NCBI GenBank assembly: GCA_964016875.1
Contig: OZ024718.1
Location: 3,849,001 to 3,913,000, forward strand
Length of the DNA: 64,000 nt
Reading direction: 5' to 3'
DNA from: Fallopia convolvulus
Taxonomy: Eukaryota > Streptophyta > Magnoliopsida > Caryophyllales > Polygonaceae
How positions within the stretch are numbered: position 1 is the first letter of the stretch; each line of letters opens with the position of its first letter. Positions 24,605 to 36,538 of the stretch are shown piece by piece. Both the position numbers and the translations under genes were made by a program. The notes under the pieces were generated by a model. It worked only from the letters and a program-made list of their open reading frames with translations. It searched no databases and was not told the origin of the DNA.

Positions 24605-25200
24605 ACATGCTATTACGGAAAACATCTTCCGATTTTAAAATAACACGATCTAATTTAAAATTTTCACCAAATTAAACACATTTAGTATATTATATTTTCC
24701 ATTTTTTTTGGAGGGTGTACACTGTACATATTTGAAGTTAGTTTATAGGAACTTTATATGATACATATTTTTTTTTGGTGCTTGTATGATACATAATTTT
24801 AAGTGAGTCTATAGTAGATCATGGTTAGGGTAAATTTTTTTTTTCATGTTTAGAAACTAACGGGGCATTGGATCATGTTTACCAAAATTAACCATCACTT
24901 AAAATTGCTAAAAAATAAAGCGACTAAATCAATTTATTTTAAATAACAATATTTTTTTTTTTTAATATTCACGCCAACTTCACTATTAGCAAAAAAATTG
25001 CTAAATCCGAAAATAAAATCCATCGGCGATTTTGGGTGTTTCGATGTGCATCTTCAACTTTGACTTAAACCCCGTCATTAAACGGAAAACCTTCATGGGA
25101 TCACGCTTCCATCTTCACAAGCTTCTTCTCTGCTATTCTCTTTTGACTCTACCAGTCCAACTCTCCTCAATTCCGATTTCACAATAACCATCTTCACCAG
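24605..25200. other. Spacer and VPS26 upstream region
   Basis: AT-rich with several T runs. The right end should hold the VPS26 promoter; no clear TATA box was selected. Confidence 0.35.
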
Positions 25201-25447
25201 CTGACGAGAGAGAAAGAAAGAGGTTGTTGTCGAAGAGGTCAACTAGGAGATACCAAAAAAAAAGGTATGAATTTCATGGCTGCGATCGCGATTTTCTTCT
25301 ACCAAATCCAACTTAACCATTTCATGATTATCTCGATAACTCATTTCGCAAACTCAGAATCACTGTAATTCAGAGGACCTAACGAATCCTATTGATATAT
25401 ACAGGAGCTTTTGTGCTCAAATTGACCGCTTCTGATCATAGAGAATC

Positions 25448-28400
25448 ATGGTAAGAATTGGCCGATTGTTGCGATTTGTTCGTATATGCGTCAGCATACA
25501 ATAACGAATGTGTTTTCTGATTGAAGTGTTTGTTGTTGTTGTAGAACATTTTGGTCGGGGCTTTCAAGCCCCCTTGCACCGTCTCAATCATTTTTGTCGA
25601 TGGTAGAACCCGCAAGCAGGTGATTTTTTTTTTTTTGCTCTATCTGTTCCTCCACTTTCATTGTATGTGAACAGTTTCCATTGTTACTGAATTGGCATGA
25701 TCGATTAGTTTTAGCCGAAATAAAAAATAGAATCATGCAATTTAGTCCATTCAAGTTTGTGTAAGCATAGGCTGCTACTTACCGTCTAACATTGATTAGG
25801 CGCACTCACCTTTTTTCATGAAGAAATTTTTGGGGTTCTAGTTGTTATTGGCCCTAATGAGATTTGAAAAAGTGAGATTTGATGATGGTTTGCTAGGATA
25901 GATGACAGGTGCTGATTAGATCCTCAAACTTTGACATTGGGAAGGGTTGCTGTTCTGAATTGTGATTTGGTCAGTTTCTCATTTAATTTTGGTGACATCT
26001 ATATTAACCCAACTTGGAGGAGGTAGGATGTAGCGATTGAGGGTAGGCATTTGCTGAAGTGTTGAAATTTAGGTCCAGATTGAGCTGAAGGATTGCATTA
26101 ATGGTATATGTCAGTATGATCCTGTCTGATTCACCTCGTAAAATTCCATTTGGGTGTATGTAAATGCAGCTATGGTAAATGTTTATATGAATTTATAATC
26201 AATAGACCTTGACTCTGAGCAGTGAAGTAGATAATTGTGCACTTCAACATGTGATCCTTGAAATTTCCAGATGTGACTTTATTATTATCTCGTTTTTCTC
26301 AGGTTCCTCTGAAGAAAGAAAATGGTCAAGCATTGATGGTTCCATTGTTTCAGAGTCAAGAAAACATTGTCGGAGAGGTATTTACTTTAATGACAAACAT
26401 TTGCGTACACCTTATTCTTGTTGTGACATCCTTACAAGTTACATCTAATTTATAACCAAACATTGCAAGCTATATTTGAACTCATTTGCAGTCCTTTCAT
26501 CTCCTGCATAGTGGCATGAGTTCATGTGACCCCCAAAACAAATCACTCGTAATTGGACAGTTTCTCAATTTATCCCATTTAAAGAATTATTCTGCAAAAA
26601 TTAAGTTGCAGATATGCTAATTACATCTTCAGAAGATCTTTTGCCTAATGACACCGCTATAATTCTGTTGCATTTCTTCTGCATAGCCCCCTTGTTTCAT
26701 TCTCTATTTAACCTTTGTTTAAGGTATAGTTGTCATGTAAAACTTATGCGCGGGTTGTATTCTGTGCACAGGTTCATATAGAGCCAACATATGGAAAGAA
26801 GGTCGAGCATATTGGTATAAAAATTGAACTCCTTGGACAAATAGGTGAGTTTCCATGTGGTTTATGCTCGCATATATAAAACCTCTTGAACCAAGATGGG
26901 TGGGGAAGACACACAGAGAATATAACCAAATGAATTTGCTTGTCCAGCTGTACAACCCCACTTACTAGTTCCTGCATAAATTGATTTAAGGAAAACACTC
27001 TGAAAAGGCTTCATTGGCTGCAGTCCTTAAATTTTATATGGAAAGATTTTGCTCCATACCTTATTTACTGTTAGTATCTCTAGAATAAAGTAACTTGTTT
27101 ATATGGAACTTGTGAAACAGCGACTGCTATTTGTTCGATCCACTTCCTTAGTTTCTGAACGTATGTATTCACACTTTATATTTATATCAATAATAGACTT
27201 CTGACTGTGATCCTTTATATATGCAGAGCTATACTTTGACAAAGGCAACTATTATGATTTTACCTCTTTAGGTGAGTTTGGCTCTACTTAAATTATATTC
27301 TTGCAGTATAGGAAGTCAATTTTGGGGCATGGTAACTGTGCATCCAGCCAAATAACATTACATTAAAATGTTTCTTTTACAAGCTCTCATTTGCTCATAC
27401 TATCTCATCATGCTATTAATAAGTTCTATTGCAAGTATCTTGAAACTGTTGCAACTTTTCATGCCTGTTTTGGCACATATCAGTAACAGTATTTCTGCTG
27501 TCTAATGCTTAATGCCTTAATGCAGTTCGTGAACTTGATGTTCCTGGTGAAATATATGAAAAGAAAACATACCCCTTTGAATTTTCTACCGTTGAGATGC
27601 AATATGAATCTTACAACGGGATCAATGTACGGCTAAGGTAGGTTTTATCTTTATCTTGCGGTGCCACTAGATATCCTGATTTTTTTTTTCACTTGGCATC
27701 TGGCACAAAGGATTGTTTCCGTTTGCTTGGTAGGCATTGGCAGTTAGGTTGGTGGATGTAGGGCCTAGGCCAGGTCATATTTTACAGAAGAACAAAGATA
27801 AATGACTTGACCAGATTAATATTTTACAGAAGAACAAAGATAAATGACTTGACCAGATTAACTATCTTTATGCCTTTGCTCCAGTATTTAAGCATGTCAC
27901 TTGTAATATTTGTCACTTGTTAATTCGGTTGCATTTATGGCAATAATATTGCTCTTCATTGTACTTGGTTTCAGTTATATCACTCGTCCTTGACATAATT
28001 TCTCAAGACACGTGGTTGTAGTATTGTTCTGTTTAGGTTTCATATTTTCTAATTTAATTTCATCTTGAGACTTTTACAACTCACAACAGTTGGTTGATTG
28101 TTCAGCAATGTTTGGACTAATATGCAGGTATGTTCTGAAGGTAACAATCACCCGTAATTATGTTGGCAATATTGTGGAATACCAAGACTTTGTGGTAATA
28201 ATATTACTCTATGTACTATGATTATTCTTTGTTATACTTCAAACCTGTTAAAAAGCAGGCAAAGCTGGATTACTGGTTTGATAATTAGTGTTGGTTTACA
28301 TGCTTAGCTTGGTTATGTTTGGACATTCAAAGTGATACTTGTATATACAATTTTAGCATTTGAACTTGTTGGTACTGTTCCAAGAAAATTTAAAGCACTG

Positions 28401-29471
28401 AACATGAGAAGTTGTAAACTACTTTTTACAGGTTTTAGAGAGCTCTTTCATGGATTCCATGAAGAACTTCAGACTTACTATAATGGGTTGTAATTTTTTG
28501 ATGTTATCTTCTTTTTCAGGTTCGTAACTACACACCTGCCCCAACAGTAAACAACAGCATAAAGGTCAGAGTTGTCTTTTGTGTCTGTTATCTTGAGATA
28601 TTATTTTCTTGTGATGCCAAAATCCTCATTGTCTTGGAAAAACTGTCTGAGTCTCTGGGGATCCAATATTCTTGGCCTGGGGAAATTTTTTCGCTAGGAA
28701 AATGTTCTCAAGTTGATGAATCTCTATTAAGATGTAGACATGTAGTTGTTCATTGGCAAATCATTCTCATTAAGTAATGAGATGGTCAGATGGAATTTGT
28801 TATTGAAACATATGGATTCATATTGTGAATTTGTGATTTGTAATGTGCACATTAATTATCCAAGTGTGTGTCATGCTTCTTCTTTTTTTGGTGTCCTTAG
28901 ATGGAAGTTGGAATCGAGGACTGTATGCACATTGAGTTTGAGTACAATAAAAGCAAGTAAGGAAACCCCAGAACAGTGCTGATAAGTCTTTTGCTTAATG
29001 CATGCAAGCTCACTTTAATAATCCAACCTCTGCAGATATCATTTGAAAGACGTCATCATTGGGAAAATTTATTTTCTTCTTGTGAGAATCAAAATTAAAA
29101 ATATGGAGCTTGAGATTAGGCGTCGAGAGTCCACGGGTTCAGGATCCAATACATATGTGGAAACTGAGACACTTGCAAAATATGAGCTAATGGATGGTGC
29201 CCCTGTTAGAGGTAATATAAGTACTCGTTTTGTCGCTTCTAAAAACTTGCCAAACATATTCTTCTGAGTTTCATAATCTCTTTGATTTACAGGTGAATCA
29301 ATTCCAATCAGACTGTTCCTTAGCCCATACGAGCTGACACCAACTTACCGAAACATTAACAACAAGTTCAGTGTGAAGTACTTTCTGAATCTTGTCCTAG
29401 TCGATGAAGAGGATAGAAGGTATTTCAAGCAACAAGAGATGACAGTTTATCGCCTCCTTGAATCCTCTTAG
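25448..29471 (+). CDS. VPS26: Retromer subunit VPS26
   Basis: Arrestin-fold subunit of the retromer core (with VPS35 and VPS29), which recycles vacuolar sorting receptors from endosomes. Eleven exons, 25448-25450, 25545-25619, 26303-26377, 26772-26844, 27227-27271, 27526-27637, 28128-28194, 28520-28564, 28901-28956, 29036-29211 and 29293-29471, give 301 residues (Arabidopsis VPS26A is about 302). Exon 1 holds only the ATG. Hallmarks are GAFKPPC near the start, VELDVPGEIYE-type text (RELDVPGEIYEKKTYPFEF), VEVGIEDCLHIEFEYNKSKYHL-like text, and KNMELEIRRREST. The ends match the family and no lesion is seen. A leader intron at about 25265-25404 is likely (GGTATGA..TACAG). Confidence 0.96.
27779..27862 (+). 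repeat. 42-bp tandem duplication in VPS26 intron 6
   Basis: Two head-to-tail copies of a 42-bp unit starting ATTTTACAGAAGAACAAAGA stand at 27779-27820 and 27821-27862. They are nearly identical, so the duplication is recent. It lies inside an intron. Confidence 0.9.
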
Positions 29472-29960
29472 ATCACTCGTACATTTTCTGGTGGTGTTTT
29501 GTAGGATGTGTTTTCTTTTTCTTTTACTTTTAATGTTTACCCCTAGGAAGAGATTTAACATGAGAAATTTGGTGTATGTGTCTTCTTTATACCGAAGTCT
29601 TGCAAGAAAATACCCAGCAAATGTTGGGACTTTGATTACTCTACTTGATCTTATGGGTTATGACATTGGAAATTCTTGTTTGCTTATTTGGAAATAAAAA
29701 TTGAAGTTTTTTGAATTTTAGGAATATCCTGATGAGTGATGGGTTATATGATATGCTTACTGTAAACTGTTTTTATTCCCGGAGAGTTTGTAATATTCAT
29801 TGAGTCATTGTAAAGCTTATCAAAATGGGCGTGCTAAACTTTTGGTGTGTTTGTAAATCGGCTTGGGACTATATTTTGCAATAAATCTTCATTTGAAAAG
29901 TCAAACATCAATTGCTTTGTTTGGAAATAAAAGTCTTAAAAATTTAGTGAAACTTGTAAC
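29472..29960. other. VPS26 3' flank
   Basis: Holds the VPS26 3' UTR. No other feature is seen. Confidence 0.45.
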
Positions 29961-29965
29961 ATAAA

Positions 29966-30325
29966 GTGAAAGAGTATTTCCAACATAATATTTAGTGTGT
30001 GTTTTAAGTCTAATAATTTTTCTATCTATTTTTCTAAAATGGAGAGAGTATCCAAAATATAAACTAGATATCTCTATATTTAGGAAATTCTCCAAAAATA
30101 TTTAGAGAATGCATTAAATATTTAAATGTATATGTAATCATGCCTTCTTCCAATTGGTTAAATTAGATTTTATAACATTAGAAAAATAAAATTAAAATTA
30201 ATATAAATATAATTCTTCAAAATGGAGAATTTGTTGGAGTTATGGTATAAATTTTTTTAGAGAATATGGGATTTTGTTTTTCATTTTGGAAAAAATTATA
30301 AAGAATTTGTTAAAAATGCTCTAAG
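29966..30325. mobile_element. Possible MITE with GAGYATTTYYAACA ends
   Basis: AGAGTATTTCCAACATAATA near 29968 and, reversed, AGAGCATTTTTAACAAATTC from about 30322 form imperfect inverted ends of an AT-rich 350-bp block. Target duplications are not clear, so the class is open. Confidence 0.35.
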
Positions 30326-30418
30326 AGAGTATCGAATCAATTATCCAGAAAAACGATGGAACAAAGAATATTTTGTGGGAACTAGGAAGGGACTAGGCAA
30401 CCAGCTTACATTTGCTCA

Positions 30419-32280
30419 ATGACTCGCCTTTTATTTTTTGTTATTTATAGTTATTTTTCTTTTATTTGTAGTATTTGTATTTCATTCCCATTATTTTTAG
30501 ACATTTATAAAATTAATTTGTATTTCATTGTGGATTTTAAAAGTTGTATTTTTAGATTAATCAAAAAAACCCAAAAAATTAAAGAAGAACTTACTTTTGT
30601 CCATAAAACCCACCAAGAAGAAAACAAAAAAATTGCTATTGCATTTACTAACGAAATTAAACATCAAGACACTTTTACTAAAACAATAGTGGGTAAAAAA
30701 TCGATCAGTTTCCACATAAGTATCCTTTTCAAAAATCAAAACATGTTAAAACATTCTCAGTCCCAAAAGTTGAGAATAAAACCAAACCTAATGATGATGA
30801 ATCATGAAATAGAAAAAAACTCTAAATTAATGGATAATACTATGGAGGAACCTGGTATCACCGGTAGCGAAGAATCTGAATATAATACTAAAGAAGAAGA
30901 AGAAGAAATGCATCATCAAATGAGATTGATAAAGTTAAAAGATATGGAAACAATACCCATCAACGAAGTCAAAAGAAGAGTGAATAAAATTTTAGGCAAA
31001 AAGGTGTTAGACTATAATGAAATGGACGAAGAAATAACACATATAATGTTAGAAGAGACAAATGAGGTAAAAAGATACTACTATAAAAAATATGAAGAAG
31101 GATCATGTAGCTATCAAATATCCAATATTAAACCAAAGAAGTTCTTATATAAGAGGACTAATCATCGACCTAATAAAAAGAGAACTCACATTAGATCCAA
31201 TAAGTGAAACTGGGTATAAGCTAAACCTAGATGGTATAAGAAGACGAGAAGAAATATTGAATTTCGAGAAGAAAAGTTTGATGAGTGTCTTAAAACTAAA
31301 TACAAAATGAAGATCCTCAGACTCTTTAAACTACATAGAACATACTCTGTATGATATGGTAGCTGACTGGTATAATGAAATACCAAAAGATTATAAAGAA
31401 AGTCTAAGAGCAAAACAATCTTCAGCAAAAATGTTTACCACATTATGTGAAGCTATAAATGGAGAGTTTGTTGGAGAGAGAGACGAAATTGACAAAAAAA
31501 TGTATCCAATGAAAAAGAAAGTTAAACATTCTAAAAATCTGTAATATAAGGTATTTGGACAACGATCTCTTTGAATTCGAACATTACTATTAGAATTGGA
31601 AATAACCAACAAAATATTCTAGCTTCCTTGGGAGCTGAGAATATGGGAATATTAAAGGCATGGAATCATGGAATTTGCAACAACATATATGGAAAATGTC
31701 CTTATGAATGAAGTCTAATTAGAAAACATTTCATAAAGTTTTAAAATTATGTGTTCAACAAAGTCAAATAGTATGAGAAAAAGATAAGCTAAATTATTTA
31801 GTACACGGAGCAAACATGGAGACAGAAGGAGGAAAAACAAGAGCACCTCACTACTTGATTAGGTTTCTTTTAGAACAATTTGTTGTGGATCCATAACAAT
31901 AAGGCAACCAATCCTAAAAAATCTTACTGGAGATTGCGCTATGATACTTTTCGACATCTATGAATACATCAAATTAAACATTATAAAAAAATCGACATGC
32001 TGATATTTAAAGTCGGATTCACCACTATTATAATTCCAAAAGAGTTATAGCCATAGTTTTCAAAAGCAATAGATTCATCTGATTCAGTCTAGGATTACTT
32101 ATCACAAATAAAATATCGGAGATATTTATCATCCAATGGTCAAGAATTTATTTGGGACAAGTTGATGGATTGAGATCTAGAATATTTAGAAAACTTGATG
32201 AAACAAATGGAGCTCGGTTTTGAAGAAGATGGTGCTGAAAATTGGGAGGATAATGTTGGAGAAGAAGGCATGTAAAACAT
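30419..32280 (+). pseudogene. Decayed retroelement, possibly pararetrovirus-like
   Basis: The longest frame (30419-31207, 262 codons) has a hydrophobic start, then a Lys/Glu-rich acidic and charged stretch. Further pieces on the same strand (31092-31310, 31356-31544) continue a Lys-rich, Trp-Tyr-containing region in other frames. The last part ends in an acidic tail at about 32220-32280. Composition and layout resemble the coat-protein region of an endogenous pararetrovirus or a retroelement gag, but I see no zinc knuckle, protease or reverse transcriptase. Frames are broken by shifts and stops. It could be an unrelated degraded gene. Confidence 0.32.
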
Positions 32281-32479
32281 TAATTATTGCATGAATTAAC
32301 TATCAGAAACCATATCATGATGCCAAGACACATGGACTACCAAAAAGAATCTCTTTAGTGTGTTGTCTTTTTATTACTGTTTAGAGTGTTTTTTCTTTTT
32401 AGAGTGATGACAATGTTTGCCATGTGAGTGGATTATTTCTGGCTTTGTTCGTAGTAAATTTTAAAGGGCATTGATAAAG

Positions 32480-32760
32480 CATCTAGTGCTCTCTCATGCT
32501 CTATAAATAAGACCCTTGTAAGCAGAAGTAAGGGCACAAAAAACAGAGAAACAAAGTCTGAATCTAGGGAAAGAGAAAGAAAAAGCTTTGAACTTCAAAG
32601 TGAAGCGGTGTTCCCTTAAAGTGAGTTCAAATCCTTCTATATAGATCTTTATAGTTTGAATGTTTGTTTTTAGTATTATTGTGTGCTTGTAATCCTTTCA
32701 AATTCAACAAAAGTTTGTTTTTAAGTAAGGGAAAGGCAGAAAGCTACTCGATCAAAAGTT
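32480..32760 (+). promoter_or_regulatory. Promoter-like region with TATA box
   Basis: CTCTATAAATAAGACCC at about 32498-32514 is a strong TATA box context, followed by a purine-rich leader (AAAGAGAAAGAAAAAGC) and then a T/G-rich stretch with TTGTAATCC and CAACAAAAGTTTG. This order is like the promoter, leader and poly(A)-signal arrangement of caulimovirid genomes or an LTR. It follows the retroelement-like remnant and precedes the fibrillarin-like fragment on the same strand. Confidence 0.4.
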
Positions 32761-32856
32761 ATGTCTTGAATAAACTTTTTTCCCTCCATCCACTAAATTG
32801 AGAGATTTTTAGCTAAAGACTACGATCTGAGGTACGAAACAAAACAAATCTAAATT

Positions 32857-33433
32857 GTGCTTGAGCTAAGGGAGTCTTGGTTGAGGATTAGCTGGCCCAA
32901 GAAATCTGGAAGCTACAGGAACATCGGAGGTTTAGCGATACTACGCTCAGGATTCCAACTTTTCCGCAGTGATTTACAAAAATGTCTCGCTCCACTAGGT
33001 AACGTTTCAATTTATCATCGAAATAAACTAACTCTTAATTGTTTTTTCAATTTTTCACTAATCAAACTATCTCTTAATTATTTTATGAAATTGTTTATAT
33101 GGCATTGGTATTAGGATTTTATATTTGGAAGCAGCCATTAGGAGGACAGTCTCCCATGTAGCAGATATGTTTGGTGACAGAGGGAAAAGGAATGATGTGG
33201 AGATCTCACGCCGAGGAGGCGGACGAGATCTAGATGTCCGTCCAGCGTTGCAACTTATGCCCAACATTATGCTTATATATGCTGATGCACAACATCCTGA
33301 GGGTTACGAGGTGGAGGTCAATTTTGTTGATGCCGTCATTTTCGACACTGATGAGCTCGATGAGCTCGTTATCTTGTACAAGAAAGTGTCTAGATTTCTG
33401 AAACCAAGAGGACATATGTATGTCTTTGTCAAG
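32857..33433 (+). pseudogene. Fibrillarin-like pseudogene, copy A
   Basis: Homologous to fibrillarin, the box C/D snoRNP 2'-O-methyltransferase. Exon 1 (to 32998) is decayed but aligns at the DNA level with exon 1 of copy B, including the GTAAC donor. Exon 2 (33115-33433) reads ILYLEAAIRRTVSHVAD..VEISRRGGGRDL, then NIMLIYADAQHP and VDAVIFDTDELD, close to the family pattern. The SAM-binding glycines of the normal LYLGAASG motif are replaced (LYLEAAIR), so it is unlikely to be an active methyltransferase. The 3' exons are missing. Copy B lies 4 kb away in reverse. Confidence 0.8.
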
Positions 33434-34069
33434 GTAATTTATATCATATTTACACTCTTTTATATATGTATTGAGTTATACTTTTTATCCATACGCCACA
33501 CACGTGTTGTGTTTGTATTATCTGATGAGTTTGACATATAGATGTGGTTTTCTGCTAGAGTCTTGCTATAAAGACTTTTCATAATAAAATTTTACCTTTT
33601 TTATTGAATGTTAATGCAAAATGTGGTACTCACAAAGAATCAAGCCGGAGCAAAGGATGTGTGGGGGCTTGATGCTTATGTAGCACTATTTTATGAGTTT
33701 ACCAAAACTTGTTATGAGTTTTAGATAAGGCAGCATGTAGCCTCAATACAAAAGACTTTTATTTTTTTATGTTTAATGTTTTTAGTGTGAGAGATGTTAT
33801 TACTGTGTGTGAGGTTTTCTCCTCTTGTTATTTTATTAATATCGAGCTATGATCGATCACATGGTTTTTCACAAGATTCCAGAGGGATCGGGGCACATCC
33901 GGGGCATTAGGAAGCCATGAAAAAGGAATTTCAATGAGAAGGGCCACATGCCAAGGCACACCCTTCTAGAAAGTTCTAGAGAGGGCGCACCTATTCCGGA
34001 GTCATCTAGATTGAAGTTTTAGTGACATACCTCCATAAGCATAGTCCTTGTTAAAAAATAAAAAAACCC
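33434..34069. other. Unassigned sequence after fibrillarin copy A
   Basis: No recognisable frame. It includes GC-richer text at about 33880-34010 that may belong to an LTR or other repeat, but no boundary is visible. Confidence 0.3.
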
Positions 34070-35510
34070 CTAAAGCCAAATGTATTTCATGCATTTCATT
34101 TTCCGTGCAACCTCAGCCAGAGCACTACAACTATATTGCTTGTAGTCTCCCCTCATAGCTAACTTCTCTAGCTTTGGGCAACCCTTTGCAAATGACCTTG
34201 ATACACTAACACTAAGTGTAAGCAAAATTTCTACACTAATGGACACGTGGCTTGTACACAATCAAGCACGCATATGTCTTTATAAATTGCAGGCCTCACA
34301 TAAATTCATTTTACCATTTTCTCCTTATTTTCTATCTCTCTCCGTCTCTTCGGAATCCATGGCTGCCTCTCTCGATTTGGATCTCCATTCCCGCCTCTCG
34401 ATATCCGCCACCGCCGTCTCTTCTTTGTCTTCCTCCTTGCTCCTCTTGCACTAGTACTGCTCTAGTCGCGTTCTCGAAGGCCTTTTCATGGGCTTCTGTT
34501 TGAATATGGCCAAGCCAAATGCTTTCAATTTTGTGATGCTGCTGGAGACAACGACAGTTGTTGGTCCGCCCCCTATCGCCAAAACACGAGGGATTCCGAC
34601 CCGGTATAGGTGTATAGTCACTAGTGTTCAAGCCGCCAAACGTTGGATTAATTTGTTTAAGTGATTGAGCTAATTTGTTAGGGTTTTATAGATCCTGTTC
34701 CAATTTGGGATTTGGGGTTTTCGTTTGCTTGTTTCGAAATTTTGTAGTCGTTTGGGAAGATTGACAATTTAAATTAGTTGAGATTTTGTAGTCATTTCGA
34801 CTATAAGCTACCGGAAAATTATTCAGATATAATCAAAACGATAGGTGGAAAGAATGGCAATTAAATGCATTTTATAGTTTAATTTGAGATTTGGGCTTTG
34901 ATTTTAAGGTTTTGATTATCTGTAGTGAGCAAGAGACGACAATGGTGAAGAAACCGTCGGTACCGACCACCACCCATTGCTAGAGTCGCTGCCATCACCA
35001 TGGCTTCACCTTGAAGCCCCAAATCGATAACTACCAACCTCGATGAAAAATTGCAGGAATGGGACCTTGAGGAGGCAAGTAAAAGAGCTAAGGGTTGGGG
35101 TAAAAATGTAACTTTAACCTCCGTGTAAAACTAAATCTTACACCGAGTGTAGCTGTACTCTTTTCCCTTTGCAAAGGCAAGCAAATCCTTGCCAGTTCCT
35201 CCTACATAGCCTAAAAGAACATTGGTAAAAGCATACCCATATTGTCCAATATAATCACAACCTACATCGGTCAACCCACCATTCCCAAGATGTAAATCAA
35301 ATCTCTTAAGTTTTGTGCAACCAATCAACAAATTTTTAACCCCCTCATCAAGATCAAGGAGTAATTGCAACCGCAAATCTATTTTCTTCATGTAGAGCAT
35401 TAAAATCCTCAAGTAACGTAGATACACCAAAGCACCTATACATTATAATGCAAAGTTTGTGATTTTATCTATTTCGACAAACAACCGCTCCAAAAGTTGA
35501 CAACCACAAG
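34070..35510 (-). pseudogene. COI1-like F-box/LRR pseudogene fragment, interrupted
   Basis: Two minus-strand pieces match the leucine-rich repeats of the jasmonate receptor COI1 or a close F-box relative. The upstream piece (35510-35165) reads ACGCQLLERLFVEIDKITN, then GVKNLLIGCTKLKRFDLHL and GGLTDVGCDYIGQY, then LLGYVGG and LLAFAKG. The downstream piece (34192-34075) continues FAKGCPKLEKLAMRG and KCMKYIWL, then meets a stop. Between them sits a 972-bp Mutator-like element with an 11-bp duplication (CCCTTTGCAAA) exactly at the FAKG codons. There is also an in-frame stop in the upstream part. The F-box and most repeats are missing. Confidence 0.85.
34193..35164. mobile_element. Mutator-like element, candidate Pack-MULE
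   Basis: Direct repeats CCCTTTGCAAA at 34182-34192 and 35165-35175 are an 11-bp target duplication, within the 8-11 bp range of Mutator-like elements. The ends share ACACT..GTGTAAG inverted text (CACTAAGTGTAAG from 34210; CTTACACCGAGTG to 35149). The interior is GC-richer than its surroundings and includes an ATG frame at 34360-34452 (MAASLDLDLHSRLSIS) and later text that looks like captured exon DNA. No transposase is present. The source of the inner DNA is not recognised. Confidence 0.7.
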
Positions 35511-35512
35511 CA

Positions 35513-36538
35513 GTGGCGGAGCCAGAAATTATACCCAGTGGGGGCTAAATATACTAGATGATAGAAATAGCAATTCAGCATAAAAACATTTATAATCTAA
35601 AATCAGCAAATTTCCAACTAACAACTCAGCAACTCATAAATTTTCCAACAACTAAACTACAGAGAACAACTGGATGGGAGTGGTCGTTAACCGCTGCTCA
35701 TCATTCAAGAACAAATGACTCCACCAACAACCAAAGAGACGCTTTAAACGACTCCATAGAGAAGCTAAAATCTGATCTCATTCTTCTCTCCAGGTAGGCT
35801 GATATCGTAGACCTGGAGCTGCAAATGTGTATATCAAAGCCTTATTTGTAGAATCTACTATTGACCATCTCACAATCCACACCAGAAACCATCTCACAAT
35901 TCACACCAGTACTTGTTGAACTACACATCTGTTTAGTCTACACACCTCAAAGTTCAACACCAATTTGAATGTGATAAACAGCAAGTAGTCGACAACATCA
36001 ACAGTTGCAAATTGAAGATCTGAAATTAAACAACCAAAAGTCTGAATCTAACCTAGTGACCTTGCAAATTGCAATCTGAAACTTAAGGTTTGAAATTGAA
36101 CATCAAAAAGGGGCTTAATTCGAATTGCAAAAATCCGATCTTGCAAGTTGCAAATTGCAATCTGAATGTGATCTCTAACGGAGTAGAGTAGTGGACGGTG
36201 GTCGCTTGGGCCTTGGACGCCTGGACCGCTGGCGCTGGTGGGCTGGTGGTTCCGTGGAGGTGTCGTCGACAGGACACAGCAACATCAGCAACTCCATGGA
36301 GGTGTCGTCGACAAACATCACCGCGACTCGCGACTTGCATCGAGCGGAGAGGAGGAGGAGCAAAGAAAGAGAGAAGAACGCCACCGACGTTTCTCAATCA
36401 CACAGAGATTCGGGAGAAGCGAGAAGCACTTCTGATTTCTAAACCTAAAAAAAGCTCGTTTTTTTTCTCTATATTTTTTTTTTTAAATCTCAGTGGGGGC
36501 TATAGCCCCCACTGGGCACCACTTAAATCCGCACATCA
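35513..36538. mobile_element. hAT-like element with CAGTGGCGGAGCC end
   Basis: The left end CAGTGGCGGAGCCAG is the hallmark end of a widespread plant hAT-like family. Both ends carry CCCAGTGGGGGCTA in inverted orientation, the right one at about 36498-36517, followed by a degraded TCCGC end. No target duplication is visible. The interior at 36180-36420 is GC-rich with GGAGGTGTCGTCGACA repeated at about 36256 and 36299 and may be captured host DNA. The element cuts off the COI1-like pseudogene. Confidence 0.6.
36491..36514. repeat. Perfect 24-bp palindrome
   Basis: The sequence around GGGGGCTATAGCCCCC is a perfect palindrome of 24 bp inside the right end of the hAT-like element. It duplicates, in inverted form, a motif of the element's own terminal region, so it probably arose by end rearrangement. 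Confidence 0.85.
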
